Source: Sphingomonas sp. PP-F2F-A104-K0414
Lineage (GTDB): Bacteria > Pseudomonadota > Alphaproteobacteria > Sphingomonadales > Sphingomonadaceae
Length of the DNA stretch: 64,000 nucleotides
Assembly (NCBI RefSeq): GCF_004340945.1
Contig: NZ_SLYD01000001.1
Coordinates: 248,001-312,000 of the forward strand
Reading direction: 5' to 3'
Below the pieces are notes generated by a model. That model saw only the letters and a list, made by a program, of their open reading frames with translations, did no database searches and had not been told where the DNA came from. Shown here one piece after another: positions 35,413-43,039 of this stretch. A program made the translations under genes and the position numbers. The first letter of the stretch is position 1; each line of letters begins with the position of its first letter.

Positions 35413-38400
35413 ATGCACGACGTTACTTCGGTAAGCCCCTCGGATGAGGGCATTTTGCAGCGCACAGGCATCGCCTCGATTGCTCCCGCGCCGGCGCTGC
35501 GTGCGGCCGAGCCGTATGCGCGTGACGAACTGTTGCACGAGCTGTTCGACGCGACGCGCGCGGCGCATCCCGACGCGACCGCGCTGCGGCTGATCGGTGC
35601 GGACGAGGAATACGACCGCAAGACCGCCTGGAGCTATACCGATCTCGCCACGCGCAGCCTCGCGCTCGCGCATCGCCTGCGTGCGATGGGGATCGGCCGC
35701 GGCGACCGCGTCGTGCTGTGCCTGCCGCGCGGGCTCGACCAATATATGGCGATCCTCGGCGTGCTGCGCGCCGGCGCCGCCTATGTGCCCGTCGACTGGG
35801 GCTACCCGCAGGACCGCATCGACTTCATCGTCGAGGACAGCGAAGCCGCGCTGACGATCACCGTCGCCAGCCGCGTCGCCAACCTCAAGGGGAAAACGCT
35901 CGCCCTCGATGCGGCGCTGGGCGATCTCGCGGCTGAGCCGTCCGAACCGATCGGCCGCGACGTGACGCACAGCGATCCGCAGGACCTCGCCTATATCATC
36001 TACACCTCGGGCACGACCGGGCGCCCCAAGGGCGTGATGATCTCGCACGGCAATGCGTGTCACTTGGTCCGATCGGAAAGCGCGATCCTCGATCTGACCC
36101 CGGCCGACGTGGTGTTCGGCGGGTTCAGCCTCGCGTTCGACATGTCGGTCGAGACGATGTGGAGCGCATTCTTCGTCGGCGCGGTCGTGCTGGTCGCGAC
36201 CGAGGCGCTGGCAACCAGCGGCCCCGACGTGGCGATCGCGCTCGCCGAGGCGAACACGACGATCTGGCACGTCGTCCCCTCGCTGATCGCGCTGGTCGAG
36301 CATCCGGTGCCGACGCTGCGCCTGCTCAACATGGGCGGCGAAGCGTGCCCGGCAGACCTGCCACGCCGGCTCGCGCGTCCCGGATTGCGGTTGCTCAACA
36401 CCTACGGTCCGACCGAGACGTCGGTCACCGCGACCTGGACCGAGGTGTTCCCGGGTCAGCGCATCACGATCGGCAAGCCCCTCCCCGGCTACACCGCCTG
36501 GGTGGTGGACGAGCATATGCAGCCGGTCCCCGACGGCCAGGAAGGCGAACTCGTGATCGGCGGCCCCGGCGTCGGCGTCGGCTACGTCAACCGCCCCGAT
36601 CTAACCGCCGAAAAGTTCATCATGACGCCGTTCGACGGGCCTTCCGGTGCTCCGGAACGTATCTACCGGTCGGGCGATCTGGTGAAGCTCGACGCGGCGG
36701 GCGACATCGATTTCGTCGGGCGCATCGACACGCAGGTAAAGATCCGCGGCTTTCGCGTCGAACTCGCCGAGATCGAGGCGGTGATCGGCGAATGGCCGGG
36801 CGTCGCGCAGACCGTCGTCCAGCTGTTCACAGACGATGACGGCTCGGAGTTCCTCGCCGCCTTCCTGATCGCCCGCCCCGCCGAAGAGATCGACATGGTC
36901 GGCCTCAAGGCCCGCGTCGCCGAGCGTCTCCCCAATTACATGCGCCCGGCTGGGTATCAGCTGCTGTCGCACATGCCGACGCTCCCCGCCTCGGGGAAAG
37001 TCGACCGCAAGGCGCTGGTCAAGCCCGAGATCACCGTGACGTCGGACCGCGAGATGGTCGCTCCCGCCACGCCGATGGAGGAAAGTCTGCACCGTGTCTG
37101 GGCCGAGGCGTTCGCGCCGCAGCCGGTATCGGTGCTCGACGACCTGTTCGAAGATCTCGGCGGCCATTCGCTGAAGGCCGCACGCCTGGTTTCGGCCGCG
37201 CGAAAGGTGCGCGGCCTCGAAGGGCTGTCGCTCGAGGACGTCTACGCCGCGCCGACCATCCGCGCGCTCGCGCTGCGGATTGGCGGGACCACGCCCGTCG
37301 CGATCCTAGACGAGACCAGCTTCCACCATATCGCGCCGTGGAAGCGTCGGTTGTGCGTCGCCGCGCAGACGCTCGCGCTGCTGCCGATCTACACGCTGGC
37401 GGGGCTCCAGTGGTTCTCGCCCTATCTCGCCTACACGCATCTCGCCGGCGACATGCCGCGGGTCGACGCGCTGATCCTCAGCGGGCTGTTCTTCACGGTC
37501 GTGCCGATCGCGTCGATGTTCCTGTCGATCGCGCTCAAATGGCTGATCGTCGGGCGTTTCAAGGCGGGCGATTACCCGCTCTGGGGCAGCTATTATTTCC
37601 GCTGGTGGCTGGTCCGCCGGATCATCGGCGTCACCGCGACGCCGTATCTCGCGGGCACGCCGATGATCCGCGGCTATTATCGGATGATGGGCGCGAAGAT
37701 CGGCCAGCGAGTCCATATCGGCACCGGGATCATCGACACCGCCGACCTGCTCCACGCCGACGACGATGCGATCATCAGCGATCAGTCGGTCCTGTCGACC
37801 AGCTCGGTCGAGCGCGGGCTGCTCCGACTAGGGACGGTAAAGCTCGGCAAGGGTGCGTTCGTCGGGTCGATGGCAGTGGTCGGCCGCAACGCCGCGCTCG
37901 GCGACGATGCGATGCTCGACGACCTGTCCGCACTGCCCGCGGATACGACGATCCCCGCCGGCCAGCGCTGGGCGGGGTCCCCCGCCGCGCATGACGGCGA
38001 TGCGCCCCGCCGCCCGGCCACCGCAGCCCCGCGCAACGCCGGCCCGGCGATCGGCCTGTTCCTGTGCGCGCTGATCCTGCCGTTGGTCGCGATCCTGCCG
38101 ATCGCCCCCGGGCTGATCGCGCTGATCGAGCTCGACTGGGCGACCAGCGGCTATGCCTATGTCGCGGTCGCGCCGCTGCTCGCGGTCACCTATGTCGTCA
38201 TGATGTGCGTGCTGACGGTGGCGGCCAAGCGCCTGATCCTCGGTCGCGTCGGACCCGCGGTGTATGCGCGGAACAGCGGATTCTACGTCCGCTACTGGTT
38301 CGTCCAGCAGATCAACGACCTCGCGCTTCGCCTGCTCCACCCGATCTTCGCGACGCTGTACGTCGTGCCGTGGTACCGCGCGCTGGGCGTTAAGGTCGGC

Positions 38401-39438
38401 CGTCGCGCGGAAATCTCGACCGCCAGCGCGATCGTCCCCGACCTCGTCGAGATCGGCGAGGAGAGCTTCATCGCGGACTCGGTGATCTTCGGCGCGGCGC
38501 GGATCGGCCACGGCACGATCGAGCTCGCGCATACCAAGATCGGCCGCCGCAGCTTCATCGGCAATTCCGCACTGCTGCCGAGCGGTACGCAGATCGGCGA
38601 CGAAGTGCTCGTCGGCGTGCTCTCGAAGCCGCCGAGCGATCCCGCACTCGCCACCGAGGCGGGCAGCACGTGGTTCGGCTCGCCCGCGATCAAGCTGCCG
38701 GTGCGACAGGTCAACACGATGTTCGACGAGGGGGCGCGGTTCAATCCGTCGCGCGCGCTGATCGCCACGCGCCTGTCGATCGAGGCGGTTCGCACCACCT
38801 TGTCGCTGACCGCGTTCCTGGTGTTCTTCAGCTTGCTTCTGTCGGTGGTCGGCGACCTCGACGACCTCGACAATGGCGCACTGATCGTCGCAGCGACGTT
38901 CCCTTTCCTCTATGTCGGCTTCTGCCTCGCCTGCGGGATCTTCGTCCTCGCACTCAAATGGCTCGTCGTCGGCCGCTACAAGGTCACCACCGCGCCGCTC
39001 TGGAGCATTTTCGTCTGGCGCACCGAACTCGTCACCGCGACCTACGAGAATCTGGCGGTCGCGAACCTGCTTGAACCGTTGCGCGGGACGCCGTGGATCG
39101 GCGTGTACCTCCGCCTGATGGGCGCGCGGATCGGCAAGCGCTGCTACATCGACACCACCGACCTGACCGAGCACGACCTCGTCGACATCGGCGACGACGT
39201 CGCGCTCAACGACTTCGCTGGCCTGCAGACGCATCTGTTCGAGGACCGCGTGATGAAGGTCGGCGCGATCCGCGTCGGCGACCGCGCGACGATCGGCTCG
39301 CTCGCGATCGTGCTGTACGACGCGGAAATCGGCGCGGATGCACAGCTCGGCGATCTATCGGTGGTGATGAAGGGCGAGACCTTGCCCGACGGCACGAGCT
39401 GGGACGGGAGCCCGGCGCGGATCGCCGTCGCGACGTGA
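35413..39438 (+). CDS. Pls/PosA-family nonribosomal peptide synthetase-like membrane protein
   Basis: 1341 residues with the layout of poly-amino-acid synthetases (Pls family): adenylation domain (about 40-540; TSGTTGRPKGVM near 198, NTYGPTET, YRSGDLVKLD, GRIDTQVKIRGFRVE, catalytic Lys in LPASGKVDRK near 529), a carrier domain with the phosphopantetheine serine Ser586 in LGGHSLKAARL, then a C-terminal region of three tandem units. Each unit is a membrane helix pair (LKWLIVGRF, AKRLILGRV, LKWLVVGRY) followed by a left-handed beta-helix hexapeptide domain (GAKIGQRVHIGT, GVKVGRRAEIST, GARIGKRCYIDT). There is no condensation or thioesterase domain. Family knowledge says such proteins join a basic amino acid through isopeptide bonds; the product here is unknown. 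Confidence 0.9.
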   Translation: MHDVTSVSPSDEGILQRTGIASIAPAPALRAAEPYARDELLHELFDATRAAHPDATALRLIGADEEYDRKTAWSYTDLATRSLALAHRLRAMGIGRGDRVVLCLPRGLDQYMAILGVLRAGAAYVPVDWGYPQDRIDFIVEDSEAALTITVASRVANLKGKTLALDAALGDLAAEPSEPIGRDVTHSDPQDLAYIIYTSGTTGRPKGVMISHGNACHLVRSESAILDLTPADVVFGGFSLAFDMSVETMWSAFFVGAVVLVATEALATSGPDVAIALAEANTTIWHVVPSLIALVEHPVPTLRLLNMGGEACPADLPRRLARPGLRLLNTYGPTETSVTATWTEVFPGQRITIGKPLPGYTAWVVDEHMQPVPDGQEGELVIGGPGVGVGYVNRPDLTAEKFIMTPFDGPSGAPERIYRSGDLVKLDAAGDIDFVGRIDTQVKIRGFRVELAEIEAVIGEWPGVAQTVVQLFTDDDGSEFLAAFLIARPAEEIDMVGLKARVAERLPNYMRPAGYQLLSHMPTLPASGKVDRKALVKPEITVTSDREMVAPATPMEESLHRVWAEAFAPQPVSVLDDLFEDLGGHSLKAARLVSAARKVRGLEGLSLEDVYAAPTIRALALRIGGTTPVAILDETSFHHIAPWKRRLCVAAQTLALLPIYTLAGLQWFSPYLAYTHLAGDMPRVDALILSGLFFTVVPIASMFLSIALKWLIVGRFKAGDYPLWGSYYFRWWLVRRIIGVTATPYLAGTPMIRGYYRMMGAKIGQRVHIGTGIIDTADLLHADDDAIISDQSVLSTSSVERGLLRLGTVKLGKGAFVGSMAVVGRNAALGDDAMLDDLSALPADTTIPAGQRWAGSPAAHDGDAPRRPATAAPRNAGPAIGLFLCALILPLVAILPIAPGLIALIELDWATSGYAYVAVAPLLAVTYVVMMCVLTVAAKRLILGRVGPAVYARNSGFYVRYWFVQQINDLALRLLHPIFATLYVVPWYRALGVKVGRRAEISTASAIVPDLVEIGEESFIADSVIFGAARIGHGTIELAHTKIGRRSFIGNSALLPSGTQIGDEVLVGVLSKPPSDPALATEAGSTWFGSPAIKLPVRQVNTMFDEGARFNPSRALIATRLSIEAVRTTLSLTAFLVFFSLLLSVVGDLDDLDNGALIVAATFPFLYVGFCLACGIFVLALKWLVVGRYKVTTAPLWSIFVWRTELVTATYENLAVANLLEPLRGTPWIGVYLRLMGARIGKRCYIDTTDLTEHDLVDIGDDVALNDFAGLQTHLFEDRVMKVGAIRVGDRATIGSLAIVLYDAEIGADAQLGDLSVVMKGETLPDGTSWDGSPARIAVAT

Positions 39439-40031
39439 CGCCGATCTGGCACGACGGTCCGCTCTCCGACCTTGCTTGGGACGGTCAGTCGCCAGTCGCA
39501 TGGAGTGTTGCCGAGACCGGACCGTACGCCGCCGGCCTGCAAGGCGATGCGCGCGCGATTCGGCAGGGTCTGGCCGCCGCCCTGATCCACAAACTGGCCG
39601 GCGACACAGACGACGTTCGACTGATACGCAGTCCGGCCGGCGCGCCGATCGTTTCCGCCCCCAACGGCTGGTATCTCAGCCTCTCCAGCCGCGGCGCGCA
39701 CGCCCTGATCGGCGCTGCACGCCAGCCGATCGCGGTCGACCGCGAGGTCATCGACGACCACGCTCCGCTCTGGGACATGCTGACCCCGACCGAAGCCGAC
39801 GCGCTCCGCCGCCTGCCCGCCCTCGCCCAACCCCGAGCCTGGTTCCGCCGCTGGACGATTAAGGAAGCGCACGCGAAACTCGTCGGCGAGCCCCGCCGCA
39901 TCCGCCCCGAGGCGATCGAAACCGTCGTGACCGATCCGACCCACGCGACCGCGACCTTCGAGGGCACTTCGCGCTGCTGGAGCCGTTCCACCACCGACGC
40001 GATCGAAACCATCGCGCAGTGGAGTCCGTAA
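39435..40031 (+). CDS. 4'-phosphopantetheinyl transferase (Sfp type)
   Basis: 198 residues. Converts the apo carrier domain of the upstream NRPS to holo form using CoA. The magnesium-binding motif reads IAVDREV (Ala in place of the more usual Gly) near residue 100, and the second motif is WTIKEAHAKLVG near 142, matching W-x-x-KEA-x-x-K. The GTG start at 39435 overlaps the NRPS stop (GTGA). A longer in-frame extension into the NRPS gene exists but is a shadow. Its position directly after the only carrier-protein gene of the window makes the partner clear. Confidence 0.88.
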   Translation: MTPIWHDGPLSDLAWDGQSPVAWSVAETGPYAAGLQGDARAIRQGLAAALIHKLAGDTDDVRLIRSPAGAPIVSAPNGWYLSLSSRGAHALIGAARQPIAVDREVIDDHAPLWDMLTPTEADALRRLPALAQPRAWFRRWTIKEAHAKLVGEPRRIRPEAIETVVTDPTHATATFEGTSRCWSRSTTDAIETIAQWSP

Positions 40032-40606
40032 TGAGCAGAATCCCGACCCGCCACTACGAAGAAAAAGACCGCGCCGCCGTCCTCTCGATCTTCGACTCGA
40101 ACCTCCCCGAGTATTTCGGCGCCGGCGACCGCGAATGGCTGGAGGAAACGCTCGACGAGCCCGACGGTCCGGCATTCGTGGTCGACGTCGACGGCGTCCC
40201 CGCCGCGTTCGGCGGCTACGAAATCTGGGAGCATTACAACAAGGCGTTGCTCTTCTGGGGCATGGCCGCGCGCGCCTATCACGGCGCTGGCCTCGGCAAG
40301 CTGCTGCTGTTCGAACGCCTGCTCCACGTCGCCACCTCTGCCGAACCGGCCACGCGCTACGTTACCGTCGATACGTCGCCAGAGGTGTCGCCGTTCTTCC
40401 AGCATTGCGGGTTCGAACTGACCAGCGTCTGGGCCGGCGGCTACCGGTCTGGCATGGACATGCACGAACTCCGCTTCGATCTCGCTGGGATATCGCTCGC
40501 GGAACTCGAGGCAAGACGCGACGCAGCGCTTGCCCGATGTAGGACGTTCTTAACACCGACCGTGGCCGGGGATCGGTCGCAGCCCCCAATGGTTGGACAG
40601 CCATGA
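40031..40606 (+). CDS. GNAT-family N-acetyltransferase
   Basis: 191 residues with an acetyl-CoA fold: TRHYEEKDRAAVLSIFDSN (N-terminal strand-helix), FVVDVDGVPAAFGGYEI, then the pyrophosphate-binding AYHGAGLGKLLL (family Q/R-x-x-G-x-G/A loop) and YVTVDTSPEVSPFFQHCGFE. The start codon shares one base with the preceding stop (TAATG) and its own stop overlaps the photolyase start (ATGA). It may acetylate the free amino acid substrate or the product of the NRPS, or confer self-protection; that is inference from the operon. Confidence 0.85.
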   Translation: MSRIPTRHYEEKDRAAVLSIFDSNLPEYFGAGDREWLEETLDEPDGPAFVVDVDGVPAAFGGYEIWEHYNKALLFWGMAARAYHGAGLGKLLLFERLLHVATSAEPATRYVTVDTSPEVSPFFQHCGFELTSVWAGGYRSGMDMHELRFDLAGISLAELEARRDAALARCRTFLTPTVAGDRSQPPMVGQP

Positions 40607-42090
40607 CCAATCCTCTTCCCGACGCGCTTGCAACCTGGGCCGAGGCGGCGCGCGTTCGTTCGCTGAACGCGCACGGTGTCCGCCCCGCTGCGCGCTATGT
40701 CCTGTGCTGGTTGCAGCAGGCGTTGCGCGCGCGGGACAACCCGGTGATCGATGCCGCGATCTGCCTCGCGAACGATCTGGGTCTTCCCGTCCTCGTCTAT
40801 CACGGGTTGCGCGAGGATTATCCCTACGCGTCCGATCGCCTGCATCGGTTCATCCTGGGGGCCAGCCGCGATCTTTCCCTGGAATGTCGGCAGCGTGGCG
40901 TGGCGTGCATCCAGTATGTCGACCGAGCCGAGAAGCGCGAAAAGGGACTGGTCTATCGGCTGGCAGCAGAAAGTGCCGCGGTCCTGGTCGAGGATCAGCC
41001 GACGTTCGTCGCGCGCTGGCAGTCGGAGCGTTTTGCGGCGCGGACGGATCGCGCCGTCCTCGCGGTCAACGCTGCCTGCCTGGTGCCACCCGCCATACTC
41101 GGCGACGACATTGGTTCGACGACCGCGTTCCGGCGCCGTCATGAGCCGTTGCGCGCGGACTGGCTCACCGCGTCCGACCTGATGGCCGAGCTAGCTCCCT
41201 ATGACGGCCCGCTCCCGTTCGTCCCCGATCGGCTCGATACCAGCACGGATGCGGACATCGATCGGCTCGTCGCCGCAGCCGCAATCGACCATTCGCTGCC
41301 GCCGAGCCCGATGTTCCCGCTTGGTCGAGGCGGCGCGTTGGAGAAGCTCGAACGGCTGATGGACACGGTGCTGCCGACCTATGCCGCCGTGCGCAACGAT
41401 GCGACCAATCCGGTCGGGGCCAGTACGCTGTCGCCCTATCTTCACTTCGGCGTCGTCGGCCCACGCGAGATCATGGCCACGGTCGAGGCCGCCGCGGCAC
41501 CGGCCGGCGCCAAGGACAAGTTCGCCGACGAGTTGCTGACGTGGCGGGAATGGTTCCATTATCAGGCGTCCGCGCTGGTGGAGCCGGAACGTTACGATCG
41601 GATTTCCGGATGGGCACGCGAGACGCTTGAAGCGCATGCGGCGGACCCGCGGCCGGAGCTCGAGACGCTCGACGCGTTGCTGCACGGCGAGACGCGCGAC
41701 GAAAGCTGGAACGCGTGTCAGCGGCAGTTCCTCGTCGATGGCTGGATGCACAACAATTTGCGGATGTATTGGGGCAAGCGGATCATTGCCATGACGCCGG
41801 ACCCGCAGACCGCGTGGGCGACGGCGTGCTACCTCAACGATCGACTGAGCCTGGATGGTCGCGATCCGTCGACCTATGGCAATATCGCGGCTTCGTTCGG
41901 CGGGGGATCTCCCGGTCGGGAGGGCCCCGCCGTCTACGGCAAGGTACCGACGCGATCGGACGGATCGACACGCCACCGCCCCGATGGTCCGGCCTGGCTC
42001 GAGGCGGCCGCAACGCGACCACGGCCCGAAGTGGCTGTGCCAGCCGATCTCCCGGTGGACTTGTACCTGGAGGGGCGAGCGCCGGCCTGA
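40603..42090 (+). CDS. Class II deoxyribodipyrimidine photolyase-like protein
   Basis: 495-residue FAD flavoprotein for light-driven repair of cyclobutane pyrimidine dimers. The N-terminal Rossmann domain carries the class II pattern YVLCWLQQALRARDNPVIDAAICLAND, then the FAD domain has STLSPYLHFGVVGPREI, LTWREWFHYQ, GWMHNNLRMYWGKRI and YLNDRLSLDGRDPSTYGNIA. The start overlaps the acetyltransferase stop, placing a DNA-repair gene at the end of the NRPS operon. A ribosome site is not distinct because of the overlap. Cryptochrome-like use cannot be excluded. Confidence 0.88.
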   Translation: MTNPLPDALATWAEAARVRSLNAHGVRPAARYVLCWLQQALRARDNPVIDAAICLANDLGLPVLVYHGLREDYPYASDRLHRFILGASRDLSLECRQRGVACIQYVDRAEKREKGLVYRLAAESAAVLVEDQPTFVARWQSERFAARTDRAVLAVNAACLVPPAILGDDIGSTTAFRRRHEPLRADWLTASDLMAELAPYDGPLPFVPDRLDTSTDADIDRLVAAAAIDHSLPPSPMFPLGRGGALEKLERLMDTVLPTYAAVRNDATNPVGASTLSPYLHFGVVGPREIMATVEAAAAPAGAKDKFADELLTWREWFHYQASALVEPERYDRISGWARETLEAHAADPRPELETLDALLHGETRDESWNACQRQFLVDGWMHNNLRMYWGKRIIAMTPDPQTAWATACYLNDRLSLDGRDPSTYGNIAASFGGGSPGREGPAVYGKVPTRSDGSTRHRPDGPAWLEAAATRPRPEVAVPADLPVDLYLEGRAPA

Positions 42091-42106
42091 CGGATTCGCG
42101 ACGACT

Positions 42107-42135
42107 TTGGCAAAATTCATCGCAGGAGATACTCG
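42107..42135 (+). promoter_or_regulatory. Possible promoter of DUF2383 gene
   Basis: TTGGCA, a 17-base spacer and TACTCG lie 56 bases upstream of the start codon. The -35 element is good and the -10 element weak, so this is only a candidate. Confidence 0.28.
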
Positions 42136-42190
42136 GCACGCGACTAAATTCCCGGGCGATCGTTGAGCGGACTTCATCACAGGAGCTACC

Positions 42191-42637
42191 ATGAGCAACG
42201 ACCACGACGTGTCCGTCCTGAACGGCCTGATCAAGACCACCCTCGACAGCATGAAGGGGTATGAGGACGCCGCGAAGGATGCCGAGAGCACGCAGTATGC
42301 AACGATGTTCGCCGACTTCGCGCGCGATCGGGCCCAGGTTGCCACGCAGCTTCAGGGTCAGGTCCGTACGCTCGGCGGCGAGCCGGAAATGGAGTCGAGC
42401 ATGCTGGCCGCAGCGCATCGCACGTTCATGGATCTGAAGCAGGCGCTGACCGGTAAGGACGACAAGGCGATCATCCTCGAAGTCGAGCGTGGCGAAGATC
42501 ACATTAAGGCCAAGTACGAAGAGGCCATGAAGGACACCGACCTGTCGTCGGCAACGCAGAGCGCGATCTCGGACGGCTATGCGTCGGTCCGCGAAGGCCA
42601 CGACAAGATGAGCGCGCTGAAGCACAGCCTCACCTGA
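42191..42637 (+). CDS. PA2169-family four-helix-bundle protein (DUF2383)
   Basis: 148 residues, all helical, resembling ferritin-like four-helix bundles of the DUF2383 family: VSVLNGLIKTTLDSMKGYEDAAKDAES, MFADFARDRAQVATQLQGQVRTLGG, AHRTFMDLKQALTGKDDKAIILEVERGEDHIKAKYEEAM. AGGAGC lies 5 bases upstream of the ATG. Family members are commonly stress-induced; the biochemical role is not known. It stands alone with a hairpin just downstream. Confidence 0.85.
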   Translation: MSNDHDVSVLNGLIKTTLDSMKGYEDAAKDAESTQYATMFADFARDRAQVATQLQGQVRTLGGEPEMESSMLAAAHRTFMDLKQALTGKDDKAIILEVERGEDHIKAKYEEAMKDTDLSSATQSAISDGYASVREGHDKMSALKHSLT

Positions 42638-42646
42638 TCGATCCGA

Positions 42647-42670
42647 GGCGGCAGGCATTGGCTTGCCGCC
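42647..42670 (+). terminator. Hairpin terminator after DUF2383 gene
   Basis: GGCGGCA pairs with TGCCGCC over a 10-base loop, followed by TTGG, 10 bases past the stop codon. Confidence 0.5.
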
Positions 42671-42757
42671 TTGGCTGTTGGCGTGGGGAGTGGCCCGACG
42701 GGCCATCTCCCCCGCTTAGAAACCGTAGCGTCCTCGGTATGTGTAGATGGTCGTATG

Positions 42758-43039
42758 TTACCGCGGTGGAGATCGCGAGACGATCAAGTTGAGTGACAGG
42801 AACGCGACCCCCGCCCCTGCCATCACCGCAGCGATCCAAAAGATCGGACCAAAGATCCAGCCGCGGGCCAATATCGCCGGTGCGACGCTGAAGACCAGGA
42901 CGCCCCACCCCCCGTTCCGCAACAGGCTGCGTCGCCGGCGCGAAAGTCCCGTACCGAACCGGCGCCGATACTGCGCGTCGGTGGCGAGGCCGAGCAGCAA
43001 GAAGGCTGTAGTCGTCAGGATCAGGACGAAGATACTCAT
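42758..43039 (-). CDS. DUF3325 family membrane protein
   Basis: 93 residues with three membrane helices (IFVLILTTTAFLLLGLATDA, GGWGVLVFSVAPAILARGW, FWIAAVMAGAGVAFLSLNLI). It matches the small DUF3325 proteins that accompany siderophore receptors. The ATG overlaps the stop of the PepSY gene (ATGA) and it ends the iron-uptake operon. Function is unknown; a structural or accessory role in iron reduction or transport is inferred from context. Confidence 0.75.
   Translation of the reverse strand: MSIFVLILTTTAFLLLGLATDAQYRRRFGTGLSRRRRSLLRNGGWGVLVFSVAPAILARGWIFGPIFWIAAVMAGAGVAFLSLNLIVSRSPPR

Noticed and set aside
39093..39434. Upstream extension of the phosphopantetheinyl transferase frame into the NRPS gene
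   Set aside because: The frame lies entirely inside the NRPS coding sequence; the GTG at 39435 with the GTGA overlap is the sensible start.
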